From: Diogma glabrata
Taxonomy: Eukaryota > Arthropoda > Insecta > Diptera > Cylindrotomidae
Length of the DNA: 64,000 nucleotides
NCBI GenBank assembly: GCA_963693315.1
Contig: OY856186.1
Span: 281,226,346-281,290,345, forward strand
Reading direction: 5' to 3'
The notes under the pieces were generated by a model. It had not been told where the DNA came from, searched no databases, and saw nothing but the letters and a program-made list of their open reading frames with translations. How positions within the stretch are numbered: the stretch's first letter is position 1; each line of letters starts with the position of its first letter. Position numbers and translations under genes: made by a program. Positions 1 to 11,519 of the stretch are shown in pieces.

Positions 1-970
1 CCCTCGTTTTGTGTACAAACAAAATCCTTACAAATACATAATTCAAAACACAAAGAGAGAGAAAATAGTTACTTAAATCGTTTATTGGGGAAGAAATTGT
101 TAAAGATTTGTCACAACTATAAAATTACATTAAAACGTTCTTTTCTTTTGAGATTTTAAATTATTTCAAAAACAGATATATTTTCTAACATAAATGGATT
201 TTGATTTTCAAATATATATAGGAATGAAGTAGGTTCAAAGAAAAATGTGTGTTGGGAAATTGGATTCTATTTTAAAATTAAAACTAGAAACTTTTTCAAA
301 CACATCTTAATATCTAAACCAATTCAACCAAATATATAAAACAATTTCTTAACATCTCCCCCACCGAAAACGTTTATAAATCCAAAATCTTAACAAACAT
401 TTATTTTACCAACGATAACAATCTTTCATTTAACTTTTCTTTCTATGTTCATTTTAATTGTTTCTTAAATTGATATATGAAGGAAATAAACTAACAACAA
501 ACAAAAATGTAGAAATGATTAAAACAAAATAATAAAAAAGAGGGAAAACTAATTTCATATCATCAATTCAATTTTCCTTTTTATTTGCAATATAAGAAAA
601 TTTCTTAAATACTTAGAAAGTAATCATATTTGTATGGAAAAACAATGAAGAACAATAATTCCGATGGGAGTGTTGTGGATAGTAAATCCTAGAAAATGTT
701 TAATCTGGCAAATATATCTAGAACATATAATTCGTACTTGTATCCTTTTTTATTAATCATGAATAAAAATAATTGTTGTTGAAGCAAAATAAATTGGAGC
801 ATCAATAATGTTTATTACCGATTTGACTGAAATATCGGAATAAACCGAAAAACAAGTCGGTCAAGTACAAAAAAAATTCGGCCATCGAGAGTTCCGTGAA
901 GATAAACAAATAAAATGTCAAAAGTAATTTACATAAAGATGTGTTGTAAATTTTCTCTATTACCAGACGA
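1..970. other. AT-rich non-coding stretch
   Basis: No open frame of useful length, no structured repeat and no TE terminus was recognised here. The sequence is AT-rich with poly(A)/poly(T) runs, as in much of the window. It is probably decayed TE or intergenic DNA. Confidence 0.5.
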
Positions 971-1390
971 AAGAAACATAAAAATGAATTTTTCCTCGTA
1001 AATCTCAGGGGTCACTGGTCTAACCAATGAAATTTCAGGGGTCACTGGTCTGATTAGACCGTAATACAGGACCTAACGAGCCCGAGGTCTTTAAGCTATT
1101 GTGGGCTTCAACTTGCTATTGCAAACCGCAAACCTGTTGTCATGTCTAGCGGGAACGGGGACCTTAGCTTAGCCGCCCGGGTCGCGGGATGGTGCTGACT
1201 TATTAGCACCCTCTGGTGGGTACACACTAAAGAGGACTTATGTAGGGTCAAACCATGAAAAGTACCAAACTTCTGGGTACCTGTCACCCCCAGTTGTACA
1301 TAAACTTCTAACAGGTATAGACGAAGGTCTGTTGGTGACCTTTATTGCGTCTTAACTTATGGAAGCAATATGCGCAAATTTCTAAGTAAT
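970..1390. repeat. GC-richer non-coding patch
   Basis: About 400 bases are clearly richer in G and C than the flanks. The patch has a direct repeat of a 17-base motif (TCAGGGGTCACTGGTCT) near 1006 and 1037. It has no useful open frame in any direction. The abrupt composition change suggests a fragment of a foreign repeat, for example a TE untranslated region. I do not recognise the family. Confidence 0.4.
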
Positions 1391-1419
1391 CTATTATATC
1401 TTAAGTATTTTAACAATTT

Positions 1420-1530
1420 TCTTTTCACCTGTTTTATTATTTCTTACATCCTATCATGAAATATTGGCATATGTCATATTTTATTATATGATAGGATTTA
1501 TTGTTTAGTTCCCCCCTCTATTTAAAACAA
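1420..1530 (+). repeat. dispersed repeat, copy 1 of 3
   Basis: The segment with 'ATCATGAAATATTGGC' followed by 'ATATGATAGGATTTATTG' recurs in diverged form at about 5800-5890 and 56870-56950, always in the same orientation. It is non-coding and is probably the terminus or untranslated region of an interspersed repeat. Confidence 0.5.
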
Positions 1531-1574
1531 ATTATATTTTGATCAAAAAATTAAAATTCATATTCAAAATATTT

Positions 1575-2480
1575 GTGGATTGAATGCCTACCGTGACGCC
1601 GTGCAACATCATCTCGAGCATGACAAACAAACAAAAGTTTCTGAACTCTTTCCCTCTGACGTAACACTAAATCCCAAATATACGCTTGGATCAGTTCTTA
1701 AACTTCATCATGTGTAAATCACGTGTATACATTCGTGGGAGTGTTGCATATAAACGCTTATCAAAATTTGAACTATATGGTGATGGCTACAACACAGTTG
1801 ATTAAATGTTTGTCTACCGGTTTGTATACCGATCCCCAAACAAACATAATTCTAATTGTTTTAATCTCCTGATTAATGTTGTCGTCGAAATTAGAGCAAA
1901 CTTTCTTAATTGTGAGGTTATCGTTAACGGTGAATTCAACGCCCATGAAAATCATTGTTAGAATTTTCCAAGACGACCGACGACGACAACAATGGAAGGC
2001 AGGCGGAAATATTTGCCACATCGCACGACCTGACGCAGATTGTTAAAAACCCAACTTTCACTCCTCGTAATAGTGGTGACAAAAGTTTTCGCTTAGACCT
2101 CTATCTCACATCTATGCTAGATATTACGAGTGTCGATGTCGATAAGGGTAGTATTGGCAATTTTGACGATTATCTAATCACATCAGTTATCAAAACTGAT
2201 TTGCTAAAAACTAGAGTTCCCAAGCCCCGTAAAATATTTCATTTTTCAAAAATGGACACCGATGGTCTTTCGAAGTTTTTTTCAAGGTTTCCCTTTTGAT
2301 TATCATTGTTTAAATACTAACGATGTTAATGTTTCTGTTCCAAACATTACGGAAACCATTCAATTCGGTATTAACAAATTCGTTCCCTTTTCAATAATGA
2401 AACCACAACGAAAATATTTGTTTTCGAAGGCAACCAAATTGGCTTTTATAGAAACAAACGTAGATTATTTAATATTTTAA
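1575..2480 (+). pseudogene. LINE endonuclease-domain remnant
   Basis: This is a decayed AP-endonuclease (EEP) region of a non-LTR retrotransposon ORF2. The pieces lie in several frames. A 'VYRSPN'-like block is near 1815-1850 and a 'GDFNAH'-like block (here VNGEFNAHEN) near 1920-1955. The open part at 1955-2299 carries 'NNGRQAEIFATSHDLTQIVK', which matches 'VGRQAELILADYHGLTQMIE' in the better preserved minus-strand LINE at 9005-10411. A third, shorter relative lies at 21440-21900. Stops and frameshifts show it is dead. No RT domain follows, so it is 3'-truncated or interrupted. Family assignment to a CR1/Jockey-group LINE is by motif recognition. Confidence 0.75.
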
Positions 2481-2733
2481 TTCATAAAAAGAATTCTGTT
2501 AATTGATCCCAATATTTAAAAGTCATCATAATATCAAACTAGATAATTGAAAACGAAAAAGCAGAGGAGTTTGACAGCGTAAAAGCGGCTAAACTTTCGA
2601 GTATGTCAATTTTTGACAAAAGTTTTTTATAGTGGCATTTATTTTTTAAATTCTGGTACTAAATCTTCTAACTATCATATCCTCTATCATTGATGGTGAC
2701 AATGGTCATCAATGGTGACTCAATCTATATTAG

Positions 2734-3247
2734 CTCGTTAGCATTTTTTCCGTAGAATACGATAAAAATATTAAAAAAAATTTTAAGGGTAGTTTTCTGC
2801 CTTATTTTGAGGTTTTAAAGTTTAAAATTATTTTTTCTGAATGTATGACACGTTTTTTTTTAATTTAGTTCAAAATATGCACTTTCAAATAATTTTCATC
2901 GCGTGATGGAAGTTGTATCATTGTGAGCGCTAGAGAGCGCTGAAAGTTAAGAACCACCCCCAAAACCAGTTTTCACGATATATCTTGTGCCGTAAAAGGA
3001 AAATTAAAATTCAAAGAATGTATTATAAGAAAGTGATGGTCATTAAATCCAAATTCTGTGTCAAATGGCGGCCTATATTTTTTAAATTGAAGATTTTTGA
3101 AAATCGAAAAATGTATTCATAATCTACGTGTCATACAATCCGAAAAAATGATTGTAAGCTTTAAAACCTCAAAATAAGGGAGAAAACTACCCTCAAAAAT
3201 TCTTTTAATTTTTTTTTATTGTATTCTACGGAAGAAATGCTATCGAA
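2734..3247. repeat. inverted-repeat (MITE-like) element
   Basis: Arms of about 120 bases at roughly 2734-2855 and 3130-3247 are inverted copies. They share the blocks 'TTCCGTAGAATAC' / 'GTATTCTACGGAA' and 'CTTATTTTGAGGTTTTAAAG' / its complement. The spacer of about 275 bases has no coding capacity. The arrangement is that of a non-autonomous DNA transposon or foldback. I could not identify a target duplication. Confidence 0.6.
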
Positions 3248-3424
3248 CTTATATATTTCTAAAAAATTTGTATACGCATTAAACTGCCTATAAAATAAAG
3301 GCGTTTGACGTTCAAGAAAAAAATTCAAATTTGTGACCGTCACCGACAGCAAAGGGGTTGGCCAAAAAATCTAAAAAAATAACGAAATCGTTTTCTAATG
3401 GTGTGCTATCAATTCCTAAAATTT

Positions 3425-4775
3425 GGGCAAAAACAAATAAGAAGCATGGCATTGAGCGGAGACAGCCATCTGATTGATAAACCTAATAACGGTAGTTTCT
3501 TGGAAATTTTGGAGATTATTACTCACTGAGCTCCTTTGCTACGTTATCAGCTAGAAAAAGTAAGAATTTCCAAGCAAGTTTAGTATCGTTAACAAGTCCA
3601 TTATTTATCATCGGAAATCCAAAATGAGCTCATGCAATTATGTGCAAGCCATTTAGAATTAGTAATTCAATCTGAATGAAGGACAAGGGTATGCTAACGC
3701 AAGCAACATGAAAAGTGAAAACAAGAGTACAAAAAGAAAGATTTGTAGAGAAAACCTATATGCTGTGTATTCCCCATGTGAAGTTCACAGTCTCAATCTC
3801 TGTTGAGTTGATTCTGCCGAATGATGCTAAAATTAGGTAACATTTGTTGGAATAATTTAATAAATACTATAACTTATTTAGCAGCAGCCATCAACGATGA
3901 GCAATTTTAAAGAAATGTATTCCACATGTATTCACCACAAAGGCTTTCTACCAGGCCAGCATCAGCTAGAATTGATGCTGTTAGATCTTTTGCAAAACGT
4001 CTTTCAGTACTAAAAATATGGTTGAAGATCTTAAAGGTCCTAATTTAACAGCCGAAACTTATTAAGACATCAACGAAGTAAATTTACCTGAAGATTAATG
4101 CCAATATGACTTAAAATCTGGCTCGCAGAACTGCAGATTCTAAGAAATCAATGTGAGGTCATCTTGAAGAAAAGTAAATGGTGACAAATGGTTTAAATAT
4201 TTCTTCTTCTTTGTCAATAAGTATAAAAATAAATTGGTTCAGAACCGTTTCTGGAAATGGAAATGAAGATTCTGAAAACATCCGCATTTATGACCAAGAA
4301 ACAGAATTCAAAAGAAACACGATTTTAGTTATTGTAGATTTAGTAATACCAAGCGTAATGTTTAAATTCGAAGGAAACAGGAGGAAAAAATAACTGCATG
4401 TATATCGCAATTTATTGCAATATACAAGGCAGATATTTCAGAAGAGTTGGCAATTGAGGTAATTCACCTCAAACACGTATATGCGGAACATTTCGAAAAG
4501 AAATTTTTCGTTCTAGATTTATTGAATGCAATTGCCATTAAAAATATTGATACTATATTTCCAGCGCCATTGCCGAACGTTCCTTTAGAGTATTATCACG
4601 AATCAAAAATTTCGACAGATCCTGTTTCTTTCAAGAGCGTGTCTTGCGATTCTGTACTTTGAATCAAAACTAGCGAGGCAGTTAACTTTCGGTGACATTA
4701 TAGATGATTTTGTATCAACCAAAGCGTTGAAAGCAATTGTTATAAAAAAAGTAAAAACAACTCACAAAATTCGCT
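3425..4775 (+). pseudogene. hAT transposase pseudogene (DUF4371 / TTF-zinc-finger type)
   Basis: Read across frames, the plus strand carries the ordered motifs of the DUF4371-type hAT transposases often annotated as zinc finger MYM-type protein 1-like. 'MALSGDSHLIDKPNNGSFLE' lies near 3447-3505, 'IPCEVHSLNL'-like residues near 3770-3795, and 'STRPASARIDAVRSFAKRL' near 3950-4005. The C-terminal 'KLARQLTFGDIIDDFVSTKA' lies near 4668-4725. Many frameshifts and stops interrupt it, and parts of the catalytic core are missing. It is a dead copy. A matching hAT-style right end lies at about 5220-5272. Family recognition is from memory of conserved blocks. The order and spacing of the blocks support it. 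Confidence 0.75.
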
Positions 4776-4789
4776 TTTGACATACGAAT

Positions 4790-5050
4790 TCATGTGAGAT
4801 ATCACATATACCACTGGCATTAGTGAAAATATTGAGATATCACTAGCCAAGGTGATAGCTTAAGGGTGCTGGCGGATGAACTCTATTCAGCCAACGGTAG
4901 CACCCTCAATCTTAGCTATGAAGTATTCCTTGACGATAGTACGTTAGTGCTTGCTCGAAGAATCGAGCCTTCAAATAACTCTATGTGTGGACTATTCATT
5001 GAGGAAGACAGCGTAGCTGGATTATTAGCTAACTCATGTTTGTTTTGTCT
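4790..5050 (+). repeat. dispersed repeat with a conserved reading frame, copy 1
   Basis: The frame from 4866 reads 'LADELYSANGSTLNLSYEVF' and onward. A diverged copy at about 25110-25340 reads 'LVDELYSVNGRTRNFSYGIF' in the aligned frame, followed by similarly conserved 'ARS' and 'CGL' positions. A partial third relative ('GGCGGATGAAATCTATT') is near 5540. Conservation at protein level between diverged copies suggests a former coding segment of an unidentified mobile element. I do not recognise the protein. Confidence 0.5.
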
Positions 5051-5149
5051 CTGCAAATTTTTAAATCAAATTTGCTTTTTATCTCTTATTTTATTTTTAT
5101 TTTCTCTATCCTATGAATTCGCCTGTCTATATTTAACATTCTTATAAAA

Positions 5150-5272
5150 TTGTTTTTAAACAAATACAACATTTAATTTTTGGGATATTATAATTTAATT
5201 GGTTAATAAAATAACATAAATGGCCCGTATTTCATTTCCTCCCGGGCCCCGTTTTTCTCTCTACGGCCCTGT
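5150..5272 (+). mobile_element. probable right end of the decayed hAT element
   Basis: The segment ends in 'CTCTCTACGGCCCTG'. Read inward from the right this starts CAGGGCCGTAGAGAG, the terminus style of ZMYM/DUF4371-associated hAT elements. It lies about 500 bases downstream of the transposase pseudogene. The matching left end was not found, so assignment rests on sequence style and position. Confidence 0.45.
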
Positions 5273-5489
5273 ATATGTATATATACAATATAATATGACA
5301 AATGCGAATATTTCATGATGATATGGAGAAAATAAAATGAGAAATGAAAAAGGGTATAAAAACAAAAATTTTGAAAAAAAAATAAAACAAGGTTGCCATT
5401 AATTATAGGCCGGCCTATTCAATCATATAACTTTTTTGTTGGTTTGTTAAAAAAACTAAAACGGGGATCTACCGGTGTGACACCTCTGT

Positions 5490-5890
5490 GTACTGCCTGC
5501 TTACATCATTTGACATACATACGTTACGCTTGAGCTACGCTGGCGGATGAAATCTATTAGGTAGAGGCACTACTCCTAATCCTAGTCAAGGAACATCTTT
5601 TGTCGATTCCGTGCTACTGCTTCAGCAATAAAATGAGACTCCTTCTAACCCGATATGTAGGATCCAATCAAATAAGGAAGAAATTACATCAAGGATCCAA
5701 TCAGTAAGGAAGGAAGTACATCACGCGAATTAATAGCTTATTTTTAGCTAGAAACATTCCAATTTAAGTTTGATTGCTGCAAATTAAAAATAAAATTTCT
5801 TATCTCTTATGTTTTTTATCATTATATATTGGCCTATGCCATATTTTATATGTGATAGTATTTATTTTTAGTTATCCATTCTTCAAAATT
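5490..5890 (+). repeat. mixed dispersed-repeat fragments
   Basis: About 5490-5600 contains a short relative of the repeat at 4790-5050. About 5800-5890 contains copy 2 of the repeat seen at 1420-1530 and 56870-56950. An internal direct duplication 'GGATCCAATCA..TAAGGAAG' occurs at about 5660 and 5694. No intact frame is present. Confidence 0.45.
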
Positions 5891-5999
5891 ACTATTTGTA
5901 AGCGATATCTCACATTCGCTCGTATGTCAATCGCAGGGACTGGAGTACGTAGTCACACCCTCCAGATAAAAAATTAACAAATATTTACAAATAAACAAA

Positions 6000-7290
6000 C
6001 ACTGATCTCCCCATTTGTACACTTTAGATTTATTTTTAGGTTTTTGAAGATCATCTCATGGAATTTTTTTTAATACAAATGAACAGCGGAAAGTCAGACG
6101 ACGAACAAATTTTATTTGTATAAGAGAAATTTGACCACAATCTTAAAAATAATTAATAACTTGATATGAAACATAACATCCGAAATGATTGCATTTGGCG
6201 ATAAAACTCGACCTTCCAGTTTGTTAAGGCTTGTTCAGATAATTTGGAGGATTGAAGTCATGTGGCATAGAATAGAATTTAGTTTTACTCATGCCGACCA
6301 ATCAATAGAAAAAGGATTTGTCTGTTATGTACAAATACATAGAGATCGTGCTCCTATAAATAAAAATTAAAAAACGCCAATTAATAGTATTCCCTATATA
6401 AATTTATTATTAATAAATGCAATAGTATATTTAATAAATTATCATATTGCTCAAATCAGTTACTATTCTACTCTATATTAGTGTCAGTACCTGTTAGTAA
6501 AAGCTAATTCGAAGACGCTATACCCAATGCTGCTGTTTTTCTGGATCAAAAAATATTATGCTTTTATGAAAAAATTCGAGTTAACCTAGTTCTAATTGCA
6601 CCATTACCACTATAGGATTTAGCGAAGCCTGATTAGGCTTTCCTCATGGCCGTCTAGAATATAGGAATATATAAATACAATATTACTTGCTCACAATATA
6701 AAAAAAAGTCATTCTTAAAATTTTGTAAAAATGCTACCCAGCATGCTAAAGCTTATGAATTAAAAAATATTTGAAACAATTCTCAGCATATCAAAACTTA
6801 AGTTTACAATTGGCAAATCCCTTATTTTTTCTAAAATATTATGAATAAAAAATGTATGTCAATGAACTCGATGTAAAGAAATACGATTTACTTATTTAAG
6901 CAAAAATAAAAAACGGATTTTAAATATGAAAGAATTTTAAAAGGAAAGAGACAAAGTAATGAAAAACTAACACTAATGCAAATTCTATACAAAAAAAGCA
7001 ACAAAAATTAAATTTTTGCAATTTCTTGTTGCCAGAAAAGAAAAATCACTCATTCAATGTGAATGCTCAGACCGCCAGTAATGATTTATTCACTTTGAAT
7101 TCTCAACGAATTTTGGATGTTTCACCAACTACGCTCTAGAAAGGAATCGTCTTCGATTGTTCAATTCTAGTGTATAGAAATTTTATAGAAGCGTACATAG
7201 AAAGCGATCGTATAGAAATGTTATGTGATTGAGATCGAACGTATTCAAATGTTATGTGATTGAAAATGTTGTTCGAAGGAGAAAACAATA
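6000..7290. other. AT-rich non-coding stretch
   Basis: Only short frames are present. A frame of 61 codons at 6185-6370 has no recognisable motif. A small hairpin (AAGCCTGATTAGGCTT) sits near 6625, as often seen in retroelement 3' regions, but no element could be assigned. Confidence 0.4.
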
Positions 7291-7291
7291 C

Positions 7292-7305
7292 TTTTTTTTT
7301 TTTTT
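7292..7305 (-). other. LINE poly(A) tail
   Basis: Fourteen consecutive T on the plus strand are the A tail of the minus-strand LINE, about 140 bases beyond its ORF2 stop. They mark the 3' end of the insertion. Confidence 0.8.
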
Positions 7306-7447
7306 GTTAATTAGTTAGACATGTTTAGCACACTAAATATGAAATATTCATTATTTAGACTCTTTGAATATCCGAAGATACCATGTCAACTATAAAGGAA
7401 GGAGATGAGGAAAATGGAAGGAATGGGGATATAGGGATAACTATTCT

Positions 7448-8999
7448 AATTTTTTAAATGATGATGGACATTTTCTTTAAATGCCTGAGGGGAAAATTCA
7501 TCGGGAAATACAGAGGAAGGCATTGAGTTCCATAATTTGGCCACTCTATTAAAATAGTCGTTCTAGAAGGACACAGTTCTACAACGAGGTATTTGTACAA
7601 CAAATGGATGGGATAACTCGGCAGCTCTTGTTTGTCGATTATACTGCGCACACGATGGAAGAATATTTTGAATTTCCTTAGAGGAGAATTCGCTAAAGTT
7701 ATATTTATAGTAGATTGACAATTCAGCCACATTTCTTCTGTGCTGGAGTGAATCAAGCTGGTCCGTTAGTTCGGTATTACCAATCAACCGTATTGCTTTT
7801 CTCTGTACAGAGTCTAAACAATTTATTGTTGACTGACAAGCACCTCCCCAAACATGACAGCAGTACTCCATACATGGACGAATAAAGGACTTGAAGATTA
7901 GCAAAATTTGCTCGGGATTGAAATACTTTTTACATCGACTCAAGAATCCTAATTTTTGCATTGCAGATTTAGCGAGGTTGAACACATGTTTATTCCATTT
8001 CAGGTTATTTTGAATATCCACTCCAAGAAGTCTAACTGATTCAACCTCATGCAATTCCTCATGGTTTATTTTAATAGGGAAATTTTTGTGTCGCTCTATT
8101 CGTGAAAGACGGCATAATTTGGTTTTGGTTGGATTAAATGAAACAAGATTACGATCACCCCATTCCATTATGCGCTCCAGATCTTTGTTGATAGAATCAA
8201 TTAGCAGCTCTCTATCAGTGGTAACTGCAGTATGAGATCGAAATTTAGGAAATGCATGTGATGCATGTAATGTGCTGTCATCAGCAAAACTATGGAGTGG
8301 GTGCACTGTGGAAATAAGTAAGTCATTAATGTATAGAAGAAACAAGGTTGGTGAGAGTGCCGAACCTTGGGGAACCCCAGCTTTGGTTGTGAAAATATTG
8401 GATGTGATACCATCTAAATTAACATGAAATTGACCGGTAAGAAAACTATAAATCCATGAGACAGTAAGATGGTCTATGCCATAAGATTTTAATTTAGCTA
8501 TGAGATTTTTATGCCACACTTTATCAAATGCTTTAGAAATGTCAAGTGAAATACTGAACGTTTCACCATGGTTTTCCAGCGATTTGTTCCAGAGATGGGA
8601 TACGTAAGCTAACAGATCACCTGTTGCATGACTTCTACGAAAACCATACTGCTTATCATCAATAATTCGCGACATTTCCAAATATTCTATCAAATTGTAG
8701 TTAACATATTTTTCAAATATTTTAGCTAAAACCGACAGAATTGCGATTGGTCTATAATTGTTAGGGTCTATCTTACTGCCTTTCTTTGATATGGGTTGAA
8801 CGCTGGCCAGCTTCCAAGAATCGGGAAATATTCCGGTTTTATAAGATAAATAGAAAATTTTTGTTAAAATTGGAGCTAGTTGTCTAGCAAAGTTTTTAAG
8901 AATGAGGGGTGGAATACCGTCTGGGCCAGCGGATTTGTTGATATTGAGAGAAAGAAGCATTTTTCGTACAATGTTGCAACGAAAAATAATTGGTTTCAT
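7448..8999 (-). pseudogene. LINE ORF2, reverse transcriptase part
   Basis: The product is the reverse transcriptase that primes on nicked target DNA. The 478-codon open part (8999-7563) has the RT blocks in order: 'SAGPDGIP' at residues 23-30, 'LDISKAFD' at 132-139 with the first catalytic Asp, 'GVPQGSALSP' at 188-197 and the 'FADD' box at 218-221. The thumb-proximal region and the C-terminal 'SLQHRRNVAELS' block follow. An in-frame TAG at 7565-7563 cuts the normal end. Beyond it the same frame continues with 'NRVAKLWNSMPSSVFPDEF' to a stop near 7451. The equivalent tail 'NRVSHFWNALPSWVFPDNF' occurs in the related copy at about 34.8 kb, confirming that the sequence past the TAG belongs to the protein. 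The frame relative to the endonuclease part is shifted by one base near 9010-9025. Confidence 0.88.
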
Positions 9000-9004
9000 T
9001 TCCG

Positions 9005-10411
9005 TTACAACTGGGGGAATGAGTGTAGGAGAATGGGGGGTTCAACTATGTTTGAGTTCTCTGCAAAAATACGACCCAAAAGATCCGCTTTCTCTTTCGA
9101 GTCGCTCACAGGAATGTCATTCAGAATTAAGGTTGGAATAGAGGATCGAGTAAAATTGCTCTGGGCTGATTTAACTGCCTGAAAGAAACTACGTGAGCCA
9201 GATGGGTGCTCGGCGAATTTCTTTGCTTTCTTCTGGATAAACGCGTCTTTGTCCAAGTCTATTTTGAATTTACTAATATTTCTGGCTTTCTTATAGGCGC
9301 TATGGCTTTCAGGTGTTTTATTAGCATTATACGTTTTAAATGCTTTGCGTTTATTCCTCACTGCCTCATCAACATCCCGTGTGAACCAAGGCTCAGTTTT
9401 AGGAGTGATTAATCCATTTGCAATAAACCGCCGCATTCCTTCTTTTATGATTTCAGAAATTCTTATTGCCGATGTGCTAGGATCTTGATCAACACAACAA
9501 ATAGTTTTCCAAGGTGTTTCATCATAAAAGATTCTCAGTCCCTCCCAGTCAGCGCGTTTATAGTTCCAAACCCGACAAGGATTTGCTTTAATTTGTGTCG
9601 GTGATGTTAATTGCACTATTGCTGATATTAGTAAATGGTCCGATGTTCCGAGGGGTTGTTCAACTTTTGTCTTCGTAGTATCTGGTTCGTTTGTCAAAAA
9701 CAGATCCAGCAAATTATTGTTATGATGTGAATTGTCTGCGATTCTAGTGGGACACTCTATCATTTGCGTCAAACCGTGATAATCTGCGAGTATCAGTTCG
9801 GCTTGCCTTCCTACGTCGTCAGTGCGCGATGAATACTTAAGCCATTCTTTATTATGAATATTAAAGTCTCCAAGAATGGCCAGTCTTACTTTGTGGTAGT
9901 CCGTGGTAATCTTGTCTAGATTAGCCGATATTTGATCGAAAAAGGGACATCCTGGGGAAGAATTTGGGGATCTGTATAATCCTATTACAAACATAGTTTC
10001 ATCAACACCTGAGATTTTCAGTGCTATAGAATTATGGTGCTTAGAGTTCAACTCGTAGGCCTTAATTCTCATACATGAAAGTGAATCTCGAACAAATACA
10101 CAGACACCATGCTTGTTATAAAAGGAATGTTCCAATTCGTAACTAGGTATCCGGTATTTATCGAGATCCAATTTCGATGCTTTGCCACTAACAATTGTTT
10201 CGGTAAGAAACAATATGTCAGGTTTATTTTTTTCGATGTAGTGATGAACCTCGTTTAGATTCGAATTGAGTCCTCTCATGTTGGTGAAGTCAATGCTAAG
10301 CTGCTGGTTTACTCTGCGGCCATTCTGTTGAGACAAAGACTTACCCTTTGACATTGCAGGCAAAGCTACTGAAATTCGGCCAGGCCTAAATTTCAACACT
10401 AAGCAGTACAA
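9005..10411 (-). pseudogene. LINE ORF2, AP-like endonuclease part
   Basis: This is a 468-codon frame with the EEP/APE-like endonuclease that nicks the target for target-primed reverse transcription. Visible motifs: 'FTNMRGLN' near residues 42-49 (metal-binding Asn), 'LTET' at 69-72 (catalytic Glu), 'GLYRSPNS' at 144-151, 'GDFN' at 181-184 and 'GTSDH' at 265-269 (catalytic Asp-His). The region from about 280 to 460 is the linker to RT. The frame ends at a TAA because of a one-base shift in a run of C at about 9010-9025. Shifting one base there restores continuity into the RT frame, so the two parts were one ORF2. The start at 10411 is simply the first ATG. An internal Met at residue 20 is equally possible. 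Confidence 0.88.
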
Positions 10412-11519
10412 AAGAAACTGGGTATCTCTGTCACAAAAACACGATAGCAGATTTCATGCAACAGTAGCACAATAAGAGAAAAGCAAAAAAAAAGGTGGGG
10501 ACACAAAAGACACTAACGAAATTGTAAAGTACAAATAAAGGGTTAAATTCTAAATTCCTATCTTTTGTCAAAAAAAGACATTTTATAATCAACTAACTGA
10601 TACTTTCCAATTCCTAAAATAAGTCCGAGGTGGGAGGAGCCAGATCATATAAAAAACTTCACAAAAAATATCTCAATCAATCCAAAAAAAAAATCACTAA
10701 CAACTAAAACGAAATTTTTTGCTTTCTGTTACCAAGGCAAATTTACGCTTTAAAATAATAAATAAATTTATTACATCAAAGCAATAAAGGTAAAATTTTA
10801 CCTGGCTACCCCTTAATAACAGTAAACACAAAATACCAAATAATTTTTTTATAAAGAACAATCTCACCAATTATATAATTGTCTCCGTTTCCGTTCTTCA
10901 ACACTTCTATTTTTATAAATACTAACACAAACACTATAACACTTATTAGCTACTTATAAACACTTATAACACTTATTTTCGAATACTTTTGTTTTTTTTT
11001 GTTTTTGTTTTTCTTTTAATTTAGGAGACTACCTTCCTCGTCCGACTCCGAAATATGAATGATATGATCCGAAACTGGACCATCATTTGAAGTGTAAGGA
11101 TTGGATTTATTTACATCGGATTTATGAGGATTTATTTACAACGGCAAAAATATGACCAGCTTTTTTCATTACTAACCGAACAATGCATTCAATCAGACAT
11201 ACCATTGTTTTTACCACAAGTTAGCAGGGTATGTTTTTGGACTTCACAGAATCAAAGAAGCTGGCAAATGCTGGTTTTCGGCTGTAAGGCCTAAACCGTC
11301 TCTGACTTTTCATCCAACTGGAAACATCACCGATCTGCTTTTGCAAATTTCGGTAACGAAGATTAGTTAAGACTTTTGTTGGTCGAAAACCAGAACTGTA
11401 GCAATTAAATTGATGGTCATTTAAACATCATGATTTAGAATGTATAAAGCTTCATTACTTTGGGAAAAAATATTTTAGATTATAATATTGAAAATTTGAT
11501 TAAAATAATTAAATAAATA
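10412..11519. other. LINE 5' region and flank, non-coding
   Basis: Roughly 10412-11040 is probably the LINE 5' leader. It has no open frame of interest and carries several 'CACTTAT(A)ACA' repeats near 10930-10980. 11040-11519 is unassigned sequence leading to the 4-kb duplication. Confidence 0.4.

Larger units (their letters stand above)
7292..11040 (-). mobile_element. CR1/Jockey-group LINE, nearly full ORF2, poly(A)-tailed
   Basis: This is a minus-strand non-LTR retrotransposon. In transcription order it has a 5' non-coding region (about 11040-10412), an endonuclease ORF (10411-9005), an RT ORF (8999-7563) and a C-terminal tail continuing to a stop near 7451. A 3' UTR of about 140 bases ends in a 14-base A tail (T run at 7292-7305 on the plus strand). 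No separate ORF1 is visible, so it is 5'-truncated or from a family lacking ORF1. The 5' boundary is approximate and I found no target-site duplication. Two disabling changes are visible: a frameshift at the EN/RT junction and an in-frame TAG near the C terminus. The low decay suggests a fairly recent insertion. Confidence 0.88.

Noticed and set aside
7454..7756. Second frameshift at the LINE C terminus
   Set aside because: The 100-codon frame there is a shadow. The true tail (NRVAKLWNSMPSS) continues in the RT frame past a TAG, so the lesion is a stop, not a shift.
8201..9412. Other frames overlapping the LINE
   Set aside because: They are shadows of ORF2 without independent motifs.
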